From: Bacillota bacterium
GTDB taxonomy: Bacteria > Bacillota > Clostridia > Acetivibrionales > DSM-1351
NCBI GenBank assembly: GCA_023393115.1
Contig: JAEWMS010000024.1
Span: 9,637-73,636, forward strand
Direction: 5' to 3'
Length of the DNA: 64,000 bases
The position numbers were made by a program, and so were the translations under genes. The notes beneath the pieces were generated by a model. The model had not been told where the DNA came from and did no database searches. It saw only the letters and a program-made list of their open reading frames with translations. Each line of letters opens with the position of its first letter. The first letter of the stretch is position 1. This document shows, piece after piece, positions 42,241 to 52,020 of this stretch.

Positions 42241-42984
42241 TTAATCCCATTTAAAGAATTTTATTGAGAGTACAACACAGACAATGCTGACCACAGCCAT
42301 TATAATTATCTGTATGTGTATATCTCCCGATGAAAGGCCCAGGGAAGTGTTCTTAAGGAGCTTTATCCCCTGAGTCATTGGGAAAATGTTCGATATGGTC
42401 TGCAGAGCCTTAGGCATTATTTCAAAGGGTACTGTGGCGCCTGACAAAAACAGCATTGGGAAATAGAGTAGAGTACAGGCCAGATTTGCAACTTTTATGT
42501 TGGGAGCAAGACTGGATATCAGCATCCCTAAGCTGTAAATGGTCACCGTCAGAAGAAGAAAGGACAATACAAATTTCGGTAAGGAGCCTGGCATTGTGTA
42601 ACCGAATATGACCACCGAAACCAGAGAAGTCAATATTGCTGAAACCACAGCTATTAAGAATGCTAGCATCACCTGTATTGCAAGCAACATTCCCGGACTA
42701 ACAGGAGTTACCTTGTAGCGTTTCAATATCTTTTTATGACGGTAATCTGCCAGTACCAGCGGCAGCCCCATGAGACCTGTGGCACAGATTCCTACACTTG
42801 CATATGCTCCAAAGGATTGCTGGAGCATGGTGTAGTGCGCTCCTTCATAAGCTGGCTTGCTTCCATATATTCCTCCCAGCAGTAGTGCTATTCCTACCGG
42901 AAAAAATATTCCAAAGAAAATAGCATCCATATGACGCATACTTATTTTTAGTTCAGTTCTGAACAAGGTACTAAAAGTTTTCAT
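42241..42984 (-). CDS. ABC-2 type permease
   Basis: 247 residues from ATG 42984 (GGAGAGGAGGC upstream); the upstream reading frame overlaps the ATPase gene. Six membrane segments; FRTELKISMRHMDAIFFG at the start, a central cytoplasmic loop DYRHKKILKRYKVTPVSPGM and the FLSGATVPFEIMPKAL region are typical for drug/daunorubicin-type exporters. It overlaps its ATPase by 14 bp. Possibly activated by the MerR protein nearby. Confidence 0.92.
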   Translation of the reverse strand: MKTFSTLFRTELKISMRHMDAIFFGIFFPVGIALLLGGIYGSKPAYEGAHYTMLQQSFGAYASVGICATGLMGLPLVLADYRHKKILKRYKVTPVSPGMLLAIQVMLAFLIAVVSAILTSLVSVVIFGYTMPGSLPKFVLSFLLLTVTIYSLGMLISSLAPNIKVANLACTLLYFPMLFLSGATVPFEIMPKALQTISNIFPMTQGIKLLKNTSLGLSSGDIHIQIIIMAVVSIVCVVLSIKFFKWD

Positions 42985-43720
42985 GTATTGCCTCCTCTCC
43001 GGTATAGTACAGATATGCATCCTCAAGACTCTCTGTACCGCTGGCTGAAATAACTTGGGCAGGAGTGCCGATAATCTGGGAAACACCATTTTTTAGAATA
43101 CAGATTTGATCACAGAGCTTCTCAACTTCATCCATGTAGTGGGAAGTCAGTAATATACTCTTACCTTTTTCCTTTTGTTGCAGCAGATAATTCCATATTT
43201 CTCTTCTGGCCTTGGGATCAAGACCGGTGGTTAACTCGTCCAGAAAAAGAATCCGGGGGTCGGGGATCAGTGCCAACAGAACAGATAACTTCTGTCGTTG
43301 CCCTCCCGACAACTCTGAAACGTAATTATTCCTTTTCTCATAAAGGGAGAAATCCTTTAAAAGCTGATGATAGTCCAGTGGCTTGGAATATAATACTTGT
43401 GTTGCCTCGCAACATTCCCATACCCTGATCTTGTCCTGAAAATGCGATTCCTGCATTTGGACACCTACCTGCTGAAAGATAGTTTTCCTGTTCTTTTGAA
43501 GCTGTAAGCCTAAAAGAGCTATTTCACCCGCATCAGGTTTTTTGGTATTAAGAATACATTCAATAGTTGTTGTTTTTCCTGCACCGTTATGACCCAGAAG
43601 CCCAAAGATTTCTCCTCTTGTAACGGAAAAGGAGAAATCTTTCACAACTGCAGTTCCACCGTAGGTTTTTGTGAGTCCTTTAACCTCAAGAACTTTGTTC
43701 AGACTAGCTGTTTCTTTCAT
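42971..43720 (-). CDS. ABC transporter ATP-binding protein
   Basis: 249 residues from ATG 43720 with AAGGAGGTTGGC upstream. Walker A GHNGAGKTT, signature LSGGQRQK, Walker B ILFLDELTTGLDP (Leu where Pro is usual) and H-loop TSHYMDEVEKL. Drug exporter type ATPase working with the adjacent permease. Confidence 0.94.
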   Translation of the reverse strand: MKETASLNKVLEVKGLTKTYGGTAVVKDFSFSVTRGEIFGLLGHNGAGKTTTIECILNTKKPDAGEIALLGLQLQKNRKTIFQQVGVQMQESHFQDKIRVWECCEATQVLYSKPLDYHQLLKDFSLYEKRNNYVSELSGGQRQKLSVLLALIPDPRILFLDELTTGLDPKARREIWNYLLQQKEKGKSILLTSHYMDEVEKLCDQICILKNGVSQIIGTPAQVISASGTESLEDAYLYYTGEEAIHENF

Positions 43721-43837
43721 GCCAACCTCCTTCACATGCTTTTAAACATATTTATTTGTTTTAAAAGAAAAATTTCTTTTTCTTTTGGCATGTTCTACTC
43801 TAAACCTTCCCCTAAGGTAAAAGTCAAGAAAAAAGTG

Positions 43838-45154
43838 CTAGCCGATGCCGCCGCTGAAGGTGAGAAACAGCAGTATTGCATTGGCTGCAATTATTACCCC
43901 TGCGATAATCCACCCGGCTACATTGGTTATTGGTTTATTGACCAGAACTCCCATCAGGTCTCTGCGTTTTGTGATAATAAGCATCGGAATAATTGCAGCC
44001 GGAAGGATAAAACTCAGCGCCACCTGGCTGAAAACCAGTGCCTGCATCGGGTTTATACCAAGAATAATTATCAGCATGGCCGGCAGCATTGTTACCAGTC
44101 TTGTAATATTATCACTTATTTTGAGGCCTACAAAGCCCTGCATAATTGTAGTACCGGCCATGGTCCCCACTACCGAGGAGGATAACCCCGATGCGATAAG
44201 AGCCAGACCAAAGGCACCGCTGGAAGCGGCTCCCAGCAATGGTGACAAGGATTTATGTGCCTGCTCTATGGTTTCCACTGCCATTCCGTTTCTATAAAAT
44301 ACAGCCGCTGATACGATAACCATCGCCGCATTAATTATAAAAGCTATGTTCATAGCAAGAGTTATGTCTATTCGTTCAAGTTTTAAATGCCTTTTTTTCT
44401 GCTCATCAGTCAGATTGCTGTTTCTTTGCTGTACCAGCTGCGAATGCAGGTATATGACATGAGGCATAACAGTTGCACCCAGCATACCTACTGCAATCAT
44501 TACCGCTTCGCCGTTAGGCATGGAGGGTATAAGTACATGAAGTCCGGCCTGTGACCAATCAGGTTTTGCCAGAAAGAGTTCAAGAGTATATGAAATACAA
44601 ATTACTGCAACCAGTATGGATATTACTGCCTCAATCACTCTTTGGCCGTATCTCCCCATATACACAATAAAAAAGGTCAGCACTGCTGTTATCAGACCGG
44701 CCCAAATCATGGGTATATGGAATAGTAAATAAAGGCCCAGAGTGCAGCCAAGAAACTCTGCCAAATTAGTGGCCATAGCTGCTATTTCGGCAACGACCCA
44801 GAAACACCAGTTGGCTTTTCTGGAAAAAACCCTTCCACACATTTGAGGAAGATTATATCCGGTTGCAATGCCAAGCTTTGCAGAGAGTGTCTGCAAAAAA
44901 ATTGCCATTAGATTACTCCATAGAATAACCCAGACAAGGTTATAGTTGAACTTGGACCCTCCGCTGATATTGGTGGCGAAGTTGCCCGGGTCGACGTAAG
45001 CTACGCTTACAATAAAGGCAGGGCCTAAAAACTTAAGCAGGGTTCTTATCTTGGAAAGGGGCAGACTTTGTCCGGGAACAATTTTTTTAATGCCTAAAGG
45101 TTCAGCTTGCGAACTTACTGTTGATATGTATCCTTCATCAAACATAAGTAGCAC
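43838..45154 (-). CDS. mntH: Nramp-family Mn2+/Fe2+ transporter
   Basis: 438 residues with about eleven membrane segments. The metal-binding D-P-G-N motif in the first span (AYVDPGNFATNI) and the M-P-H motif in the sixth (GATVMPHVIYLHSQ) are intact, so proton-coupled Mn2+ import is likely. The gene is read toward the ABC exporter from the minus strand, with a DtxR-family regulator gene upstream on the same strand at 45365-45850. Confidence 0.95.
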   Translation of the reverse strand: MLLMFDEGYISTVSSQAEPLGIKKIVPGQSLPLSKIRTLLKFLGPAFIVSVAYVDPGNFATNISGGSKFNYNLVWVILWSNLMAIFLQTLSAKLGIATGYNLPQMCGRVFSRKANWCFWVVAEIAAMATNLAEFLGCTLGLYLLFHIPMIWAGLITAVLTFFIVYMGRYGQRVIEAVISILVAVICISYTLELFLAKPDWSQAGLHVLIPSMPNGEAVMIAVGMLGATVMPHVIYLHSQLVQQRNSNLTDEQKKRHLKLERIDITLAMNIAFIINAAMVIVSAAVFYRNGMAVETIEQAHKSLSPLLGAASSGAFGLALIASGLSSSVVGTMAGTTIMQGFVGLKISDNITRLVTMLPAMLIIILGINPMQALVFSQVALSFILPAAIIPMLIITKRRDLMGVLVNKPITNVAGWIIAGVIIAANAILLFLTFSGGIG

Positions 45155-45183
45155 CTCAGTAATTGCATAGAACAGCTAATTAT

Positions 45184-45197
45184 TTAGCTTAGACTAA
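45184..45197. promoter_or_regulatory. Possible DtxR/MntR-type operator before mntH
   Basis: TTAGCTTAGACTAA, an imperfect palindrome close to the first half of the DtxR-type consensus, sits 30 bp before mntH; TTAGGTAAAC on the minus strand is 7 bases further upstream. Confidence 0.35.
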
Positions 45198-45364
45198 TTT
45201 CGTTTACCTAATGTAAAATATGTATTGATGTGAAAATGTGTTACACGACTATAATAAATTAATACACAATAAAATTGAAAACCACCCGCCGGAGGTAGTT
45301 GGCATAAAATCAAAGGATTCAAAAGATTCAAAAGTAAGCTAAAAAGATATTGTTAGATGATGGG

Positions 45365-45850
45365 TTAAACCTGTTCTGTATTTGAATTAACAAATTCACT
45401 AAGCCTTTCGGATATTTCGGGATTATTTTGGAGAAACTTGTTGAAAAGGCCGATTTTACTCAAGGTAGTAACAGATACATAATGTTCAATTAGTTCTGTT
45501 TCAATTAGTATGTCATCAGAAACACCAAGATTTCTTAAAAATTGTTGAATAGTATTATGGCGATCCAATAAAAATCGTCCAATTTCACGTCCGTTTTCTG
45601 TCAGAAAAATTATTCCGTATTTTTTATAATCCAGTAAACCCAGTTTGCTTAGTTTCTGAACCATTTTTGTAGCAGAAGGGGCGGCAACATTCAAAAGATC
45701 AGAAAGTGTATTAATTCTCATATAGCCTTCTACAAGGCTGTTTCTGTATATCATCTCAAGATAGTCCTCCATGGCGGAAGTTAGCAGATTCTTGTTCTGG
45801 GACAGAAGTTGGTAACCGCGTACGGTATGAAATTTAGACATTTCTTCCAC
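45365..45850 (-). CDS. mntR: DtxR/MntR family metal-dependent regulator
   Basis: 161 residues. Winged helix (about 24-85) with AMEDYLEMIYRN and LLNVAAPSATKMVQKLSKLGL, then the metal-binding dimerisation part with E-x-x-x-I-G-x-F-L and E-L-I-E-H-Y-V (H and E ligands). No SH3 domain, as in MntR. It sits before mntH on the same strand and probably represses it when Mn2+ is sufficient. Confidence 0.9.
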   Translation of the reverse strand: MEEMSKFHTVRGYQLLSQNKNLLTSAMEDYLEMIYRNSLVEGYMRINTLSDLLNVAAPSATKMVQKLSKLGLLDYKKYGIIFLTENGREIGRFLLDRHNTIQQFLRNLGVSDDILIETELIEHYVSVTTLSKIGLFNKFLQNNPEISERLSEFVNSNTEQV

Positions 45851-46084
45851 CGATTAATCACTATCCTTCGTGAATTATTCTCATATTTAATATATTCGAA
45901 AACTTTAAAGATATAACTTGTAATAACTGTTTAGCAATGCGGTTACAATTGCTCAATGCGTATACATTGAATTGAGCTAAGGGTTTTTTTGAACTAGAAG
46001 TTCAATTGAATCTGTCCGTTATGGTATAATGAATACTAGCGTGAAAATACATTTTGATATGCAAAAACAATTAAAGGGGGAAGC

Positions 46085-47275
46085 ATGCTCTTAATATTCA
46101 ATGGAAAAATAATTACCATGTCTGATAAAGACTATGATAATGGATATATTTTATGTGATAAAGATAAAATAATAGCTGTAGGCAGCGATATAAAAGAGGT
46201 AGATGGTCTTTTAACCTCCGACGTTGAAAAAATTGACTGCCAGGGGGGCTATGTACTGCCAGGCCTTATAGATGCTCACTGCCATATTGGTATGTGGGAG
46301 GATGCTGTGGGCTTTGAGGGTGATGACGGAAATGAATCCACAGACCCGGTAACCCCTCACTTAAGAGCTATTGATGCAGTTTATCATGCCGACAGGGCTT
46401 TTGTTGAAGCCTATGAGGGAGGAGTTACCTCAGTAGTAACCGGCCCGGGAAGTGCAAATGTTATAGGAGGACAATTTGCAGCTCTTAAAACATACGGGCG
46501 CTGTGTCGATGAGATGATAATAAAGCAGCCCGTTGCCATGAAGGTAGCCTTTGGAGAGAATCCAAAGACAATATATAATGAAAAACATCAGTCACCAATG
46601 ACACGAATGGCAACAGCGGCAATATTGAGAGAAAACCTGTTTAAAGCCAGAGAATACAAAGAACTATGGGAAGATTATTGGAAGAATACTGAGGAACTGG
46701 ACAAGCCGGATTTTGATTTCAAACTTGAAGCCCTGGTCAGTGTCCTTAAACGAGAAATACCTCTAAAAGCCCATGCTCATAGAGCCGACGATATAATAAC
46801 TGCAATAAGGATAGCGAAGGAATTCAATGTTGATATAACCCTTGATCACTGTACCGAAGGGTATCTGATTAAGGATATTCTATGTGAAGCAGGCTTGCCG
46901 ATAATAGTAGGGCCAATGCTCACCGACAGGTCTAAAATAGAACTAAAAAATCAGAATCTGAAAAATCCAGGAATACTATCGAAACAGGGATTAAAAGTTG
47001 CAATAATGACCGATCATCCCTGTGTTCCGGTTCAGCACTTATGCCTTTGTGCATCCATAGCACATAAAGAAGGGATGGAAGCCCGGGAGGCTCTTAAGGC
47101 AGTTACAATAAATGCTGCAGAGATTATCGGAATTGCAGACAGGGTAGGCTCCCTTGAAAAAGGTAAGGATGCTGATATAGTTATATTTGACGGAAATCCT
47201 CTGGAACTTATGACAAAGGTAAGGCAGACAATAATTAACGGTAAAATAGTGTATGAAAGGGTTAGTAATGATTAA
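46085..47275 (+). CDS. Amidohydrolase, imidazolonepropionase-like
   Basis: 396 residues of the metal-dependent amidohydrolase superfamily: N-terminal beta domain, then the H-x-H motif in DAHCHIGMWED, further ligand His in KAHAHRADD and DHCTEGY, and the catalytic Asp in MTDHPCVP. The substrate is unknown; members of this subgroup act on small cyclic amides or as isoaspartyl/prolidase-like hydrolases. RBS AAAGGGGG upstream. Overlaps tsaE by 8 bp, so it is read together with the tRNA-modification genes. Confidence 0.92.
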   Translation: MLLIFNGKIITMSDKDYDNGYILCDKDKIIAVGSDIKEVDGLLTSDVEKIDCQGGYVLPGLIDAHCHIGMWEDAVGFEGDDGNESTDPVTPHLRAIDAVYHADRAFVEAYEGGVTSVVTGPGSANVIGGQFAALKTYGRCVDEMIIKQPVAMKVAFGENPKTIYNEKHQSPMTRMATAAILRENLFKAREYKELWEDYWKNTEELDKPDFDFKLEALVSVLKREIPLKAHAHRADDIITAIRIAKEFNVDITLDHCTEGYLIKDILCEAGLPIIVGPMLTDRSKIELKNQNLKNPGILSKQGLKVAIMTDHPCVPVQHLCLCASIAHKEGMEAREALKAVTINAAEIIGIADRVGSLEKGKDADIVIFDGNPLELMTKVRQTIINGKIVYERVSND

Positions 47276-47726
47276 TATCGAAACCAATTCCTTTGAGGAA
47301 ACAGTTGAATTTGGCAGAAAGTTGGGTGAAGTACTTAAGTCGGGAGATGTTATCTGTCTGTCCGGTGATTTGGGAACGGGAAAAACAGCACTGACCAACG
47401 GTATCGCCAAAGCTCTGGGGATAAATTCATATATAACCAGCCCTACTTTTACTTTGGTCAATGAATATCAGGGAAAATATGCTCTGTATCATTTTGATGT
47501 ATACAGAATAGCTGATCCTGATGAAATGTTTGATATCGGCTTTGATGAATACATTAATGGTGAAGGAATTACCATTATAGAGTGGGGTGAATTGATCTCC
47601 GAAATACTGCCGTCGGAAATCATAAACCTAACCATTAAAAAAGACCTTTCAAAGGGTCTGGATTACAGAGGGATTTCGGTTGATTTCCGCGGAGGGAAGT
47701 ATGCCGGTTATGAATTGAAGATGTAA
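47268..47726 (+). CDS. tsaE: tRNA t6A threonylcarbamoyltransferase complex ATPase TsaE
   Basis: 152 residues from ATG 47268. Walker A in GDLGTGKTALT, and the family motifs SPTFTLVNEY, H-F-D-V-Y-R and IIEWGE. TsaE works with TsaB and TsaD for N6-threonylcarbamoyl-adenosine at position 37 of ANN-decoding tRNAs. tsaB follows after 11 bp. Confidence 0.95.
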   Translation: MINIETNSFEETVEFGRKLGEVLKSGDVICLSGDLGTGKTALTNGIAKALGINSYITSPTFTLVNEYQGKYALYHFDVYRIADPDEMFDIGFDEYINGEGITIIEWGELISEILPSEIINLTIKKDLSKGLDYRGISVDFRGGKYAGYELKM

Positions 47727-47737
47727 TGGAGGCAAAT

Positions 47738-48445
47738 ATGAGAATTTTAGCGTTGGATACATCAACAAATGTTGCAACGGCTGCAATACTTGAAGATGAC
47801 GTAATAATAGGTGAATACAGCTGCAATAAAGGCAAGACACATTCACAGAGGCTTATGCCTATGATACAGGGCCTTCTTGAGGCAGTAGGCATGAAAGCTG
47901 CCGATATGGATGCTTTTGCAGCTTCAATCGGTCCCGGCTCCTTTACAGGACTCCGTATTGGCGTCACCACAGTAAAGGCTATGGCTTTTGCTGCACAAAA
48001 ACCTGTTGTCAGTGTATATACACTCGATGCACTGGCATACAATCTTGCCGGCTCAAAAGCCATAATCTGTCCAGTTATTGACGCCAGAAACAATCAGGTG
48101 TTTACCGCTGCATATAAATTTTCAGGTCATAAGTTGGAAAAGCTCACAGACTATATGGGAATACATATTAATGAATTAGCAGATATTTTAGCGGCTATGG
48201 AAGGAGAAATTATTTTTCTCGGAGATGCAGCGCAAATGCACAAGTCTTATTTTGAGGAGAGGCTGGGTAGCAGGGTAACTGTAGCACCGCCGAATAATGC
48301 TCTTGCCAGGGCTGCCTCGGTTGCTGTATTGGCTGGAAAGGTTTTGAAAGAAGGCATACAGGAAAATTGTTATGACATGAAACCTTTCTATTTAAGAAAG
48401 TCACAGGCTGAGCAGGCAATGAAAGGTAAAATTCATGATCAATAA
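47738..48445 (+). CDS. tsaB: tRNA t6A complex dimerisation subunit TsaB
   Basis: 235 residues from ATG 47738 with GGAGGC upstream. ASKHA-fold member: ILALDTSTNVATAAI, HSQRLMPMI, IGPGSFTGLRIGV are conserved. It scaffolds TsaD in t6A synthesis. It overlaps rimI by 11 bp. Confidence 0.96.
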   Translation: MRILALDTSTNVATAAILEDDVIIGEYSCNKGKTHSQRLMPMIQGLLEAVGMKAADMDAFAASIGPGSFTGLRIGVTTVKAMAFAAQKPVVSVYTLDALAYNLAGSKAIICPVIDARNNQVFTAAYKFSGHKLEKLTDYMGIHINELADILAAMEGEIIFLGDAAQMHKSYFEERLGSRVTVAPPNNALARAASVAVLAGKVLKEGIQENCYDMKPFYLRKSQAEQAMKGKIHDQ

Positions 48446-48890
48446 TATCGAAGTTATACCAATGACTGAAGAACATTTGGACGGTGTCATGGTCATTGAG
48501 ACCTTGAGCTTTAAGATTCCATGGTCCAGAAGCGCTTTCATCGATGAGCTTACAACAAATCAAATGGCTGTATATGTTGTCGCTGTTTCAGGCCGGGAGA
48601 TTATCGGTTACGGGGGCCTGTGGAGGATTCTCGACGAAGGACATATAACCAATATTGCGGTACATCCGGAATTCAGACGCTGCAGGGCTGGTTCACGTAT
48701 AATGGATAAGCTTCTTGAAATATGCCAAAGGGAAGGAATCAAAAGTCTTACATTGGAAGTCAGAAAAAGTAATATACCGGCACAGAGATTGTATGAGAAT
48801 TACGACTTTAAAGCAGAGGGAATCCGAAAGGGGTATTATTCAGACACCGGTGAGGATGCTCTAATAATGTGGAGACATGATACCGATTAA
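48435..48890 (+). CDS. rimI: Ribosomal protein S18 alanine N-acetyltransferase
   Basis: 151 residues. GNAT fold with acetyl-CoA motif I-A-V-H-P-E-F-R-R-C-R-A-G-S (slightly altered from R-G-x-G), EVRKSNIPAQRLYENYDF and the final Y-Y-S-D-T-G-E-D-A-L-I-M that marks RimI. The order tsaE-tsaB-rimI is the common Firmicutes arrangement. One oddity: Cys-Arg-Ala stands where R-G-(Q/K)-G is usual. Confidence 0.92.
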   Translation: MINNIEVIPMTEEHLDGVMVIETLSFKIPWSRSAFIDELTTNQMAVYVVAVSGREIIGYGGLWRILDEGHITNIAVHPEFRRCRAGSRIMDKLLEICQREGIKSLTLEVRKSNIPAQRLYENYDFKAEGIRKGYYSDTGEDALIMWRHDTD

Positions 48891-48910
48891 TATATAGGCG
48901 TTTTTATAAC

Positions 48911-48960
48911 GTTTTTATGACTATATTCGTGTGTGCTTATGCACGCAGTAAGGAGAGTAT
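48911..48960 (+). promoter_or_regulatory. Leader element, family B copy 3
   Basis: GTTTTTATGACTATATT, then a 7-bp stem (GTGTGC-TTAT-GCACGC core) directly before AAGGAGAG. The 16-base TTTTTATGACTATATT also occurs at 397-412 before gerA. Confidence 0.5.
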
Positions 48961-51363
48961 ATGAAGCCAAAGGAACTTTCTTATAAGGATTTGGATTACA
49001 GGTGCAGTGAAACGGTGTTTCCATTCAAAAGCACCGCTGAGTTAGGGACTTTTGAGGGAATAATCGGTCAGGAGAGAGCCTCTAAAGCAATGAAGTTCGG
49101 CCTCAAAATGAAGATGAGAGGTTACAACATATATATGTCAGGTCCCACCGGTACAGGAAAAACCAGTTTTGCAAGGCAGATTGTAAATGAAATGGCCTCT
49201 ACCATGAGTGTACCTGATGACTGGTGTTACATATATAACTTCAACAAACCCAATCAGCCCATGGCTATCAATCTTCCTGCAGGAATGGGTAAGGAATTCC
49301 AGACTGACATGGAAGCTTTTGTAAAGGTTATAAAACAGGAGATTGTAAACGCCTTCGATAATGACCAATACGAAAAAGAAAAAGCAGAAATAATGGAGGA
49401 ATATGAAAGTAAAAAGGATCAGCTGCTGGAAAAGCTTAGCGAGGATGCCGAATCACACGGCTTCAAGGTTAATACAGGCAGCACCGGAATATACTTTCTT
49501 CCGATAGTCGAAGGAAAAACCATCAGCGAAGAGGAATTTGAGAGTCTCGATGACAGTATAAAAGAACAAATAAATGAAAAGACCAATATTCTCCAGCAGG
49601 ATACACTGGAAATAATCCGCAAGCTTAAAAACAATGAAAAGGAAACTAAACAAAAAGTTTCGGAATGGGAAAATAAAATAGCCCTGCTGGCACTTGGGGT
49701 TCAAATGAATGACCTGAAGGAGAAATATAAGAAGTTTGGTGTTATTCTTGAGTATTTGAGTAATGTACAGCAGGATATTCTTGATAACCTGGATGATTTC
49801 AGGGAGGAAGAAGTCAGCGAAGAACAGCCCCAATTCATCATACCCTTCATGCAGAAGGAAGAAACACCAATATATAAATATAAGGTAAATGTACTGGTGG
49901 ACAACAGCAGTCTTAAGGGCGCACCGGTCATAGTAGACTTTAATCCTACATATCCGAATCTGATAGGAAAAATAGAATATGAAAACGAGTTCGGCTCAGT
50001 TTCAACCGATTACACAAAAATCAAGCCGGGTCTGTTTCATCTGGCCAACGGAGGGTATCTTATATTACAGGCTAAAGATGTATTAAGTAATCCTCAAGCC
50101 TACGAAGCAATAAACCGTGTACTTAAAACTAAAAAGATAAATATTGAAAATATGAAGGACCAGGCCGGAGTGGTAGCCGTTCCCGCGTTAAAGCCACAGC
50201 CTATTCCTGTAGACATAAAGGTAATTCTTGTAGGGAATACTTCTATTTATCAGCTTTTATATGAGTATGAAGAGGACTTCAGAAAGCTATTCAAGGTAAA
50301 GGTTGATTTTGATGAAGAAATGGACCGCAATGATGAAAATATATTAAAGCTTGCTTCTTTTATAAGCGGTTTCTGCAGAAAGGAAGAGACCCTGCATTTT
50401 GATAAATCAGGGGTTGCAAAGGTTGTAGAATACTCATCCTGGCTGGTGGAGGACCAGAGCAAGCTCTCAACAAGATTCAATGATATTGTTGAAATACTTT
50501 GTGAATCATGTATGTGGGCTGAAGATGACGGCGCAAAATTTGTTAAGGCGAAGCATGTTAAACAAGCCATAATAGAAAAGGCGGCAAGATGTGACAGAGT
50601 CGACAAAAAAATGCTGGAGATGCTTGAGGACGGCACCATAATGGTTGATACCGAGGGAGAGCAGATAGGTCAGATAAACGGTTTGACAGTTATGGATATG
50701 GGAGATTATTCCTTTGGAAAGCCTTCAAGAATCACAGCATCAACCTATATAGGGGAAAGCGGTATCGTAAATGTAGAGAGAGAAGTGGATTTAAGCGGCA
50801 CATCGCACAGTAAAGGAGTACTTATACTAAGCGGATATATCGGTCAGAAATACGCGCAGGACTTCCCACTGTCGTTGACGGCCAGCCTGTGTTTTGAACA
50901 ATTATACGGTGGAGTTGACGGGGATAGTGCTTCAAGTGCTGAGTTATACGCAATTTTATCAAGTCTTTCTGAAGTACCTATAAAGCAGTATATTGCTGTC
51001 ACCGGGTCTGTGAATCAAAAAGGTGAGATTCAGCCGGTTGGAGGGGTTTCATATAAAATCGAAGGATTCTTTGAACTTTGCAAGCTCAGGGGACTTGATG
51101 GCAAACATGGTGTAATAATTCCTCACCAGAATGTCAGGAACCTCGTCCTCAATGAAGAAGTGCTCGAAGCCGTCCGCAAAAAGCAGTTTCACATTTACCC
51201 GGTTTCGACGATAGATCAGGGAATTCAACTGTTGACAGGACTTGAAGCCGGTGTGAAAAACAGCGATGGTAGTTATAAAAAGGGTACAATAAACTACCTG
51301 GTTAACACTAAACTTGAAAGATATGCAAGAACTGTTATGAATTCAACAAAAAGGAGAAAATAA
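48961..51363 (+). CDS. Lon-like ATP-dependent protease (archaeal LonB-like)
   Basis: 800 residues: N-terminal part, AAA+ domain with Walker A GPTGTGKTS near 60, long coiled-coil insertion (about 130-280), and the C-terminal S16 protease with catalytic dyad S656 (DGDSAS) and K699 (VSYKIEG). It lacks the N-terminal Lon substrate domain. Cytoplasmic, ATP-dependent protein degradation. Not the sporulation LonB, which lies at 62.1 kb. Confidence 0.92.
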   Translation: MKPKELSYKDLDYRCSETVFPFKSTAELGTFEGIIGQERASKAMKFGLKMKMRGYNIYMSGPTGTGKTSFARQIVNEMASTMSVPDDWCYIYNFNKPNQPMAINLPAGMGKEFQTDMEAFVKVIKQEIVNAFDNDQYEKEKAEIMEEYESKKDQLLEKLSEDAESHGFKVNTGSTGIYFLPIVEGKTISEEEFESLDDSIKEQINEKTNILQQDTLEIIRKLKNNEKETKQKVSEWENKIALLALGVQMNDLKEKYKKFGVILEYLSNVQQDILDNLDDFREEEVSEEQPQFIIPFMQKEETPIYKYKVNVLVDNSSLKGAPVIVDFNPTYPNLIGKIEYENEFGSVSTDYTKIKPGLFHLANGGYLILQAKDVLSNPQAYEAINRVLKTKKINIENMKDQAGVVAVPALKPQPIPVDIKVILVGNTSIYQLLYEYEEDFRKLFKVKVDFDEEMDRNDENILKLASFISGFCRKEETLHFDKSGVAKVVEYSSWLVEDQSKLSTRFNDIVEILCESCMWAEDDGAKFVKAKHVKQAIIEKAARCDRVDKKMLEMLEDGTIMVDTEGEQIGQINGLTVMDMGDYSFGKPSRITASTYIGESGIVNVEREVDLSGTSHSKGVLILSGYIGQKYAQDFPLSLTASLCFEQLYGGVDGDSASSAELYAILSSLSEVPIKQYIAVTGSVNQKGEIQPVGGVSYKIEGFFELCKLRGLDGKHGVIIPHQNVRNLVLNEEVLEAVRKKQFHIYPVSTIDQGIQLLTGLEAGVKNSDGSYKKGTINYLVNTKLERYARTVMNSTKRRK

Positions 51364-51468
51364 ATTCAGACAAATTAATATTTTTCAACGTATCTATTTA
51401 TTATATACTTCGGAAAAATGTGCTAATAGAGTGCGTTTTTCTCCGGAAAGGGGGTGTATCAAGCTTTG

Positions 51469-52020
51469 GTGCTTACAGATGCAGAACTAGTATCCCGATG
51501 TATAAATGGTGATAGTAGTGCGTTTGAAGAAATTGTGACAAGATATAAAAAACTGGTTTACAGTGTAGTTTATAAGATGATATCGGATAAAGAAGAAGTA
51601 AACGACGTTTCTCAAGAGGTTTTTATCAGATTGTACAAGTCTCTTGATAAATATAATCCGGAATATAAAATGTCTACCTGGATTGTAAAAATTACTTCCA
51701 ATTTGTGTCTGGACACCTTAAGAAAGAAAAAGCAGGATACAGTCACTCTTGACGATGCTATTGGAGTTTCAAGCGATATAGATACACCTGAACAAACCTT
51801 GATAAAAAAACAAAGGTCACAACTAATAAAAAATGCTATTAATGAGTTACCTGAAAAATATAGAATACTTATAGTACTTTTCCATAATAACGGAATGTCA
51901 TACGAAGAAATGACAAAGGTGTTAAATGAGCCAATGTCCATAATCAAAAACAGGCTATATAGAGCCAGGCTCATGTTGAAGGAAAAGCTTGATAGTGCAA
52001 GAAAGGAGGAGGTATTATGA
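51469..52020 (+). CDS. ECF-type sigma factor
   Basis: 183 residues; GTG 51469 is chosen, although TTG 51466 and GTG 51454 are also in frame after GGAAAGGGGG. Region 2: SVVYKMISDKEEVNDVSQEV and STWIVKITSNLCLDTLRK; region 4: LPEKYRILIVLFHNNGMSYEEM. The close downstream zinc-finger anti-sigma and the membrane bactofilin-like protein suggest control of envelope stress genes. Overlaps the anti-sigma gene by 4 bp. Confidence 0.9.
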   Translation: MLTDAELVSRCINGDSSAFEEIVTRYKKLVYSVVYKMISDKEEVNDVSQEVFIRLYKSLDKYNPEYKMSTWIVKITSNLCLDTLRKKKQDTVTLDDAIGVSSDIDTPEQTLIKKQRSQLIKNAINELPEKYRILIVLFHNNGMSYEEMTKVLNEPMSIIKNRLYRARLMLKEKLDSARKEEVL

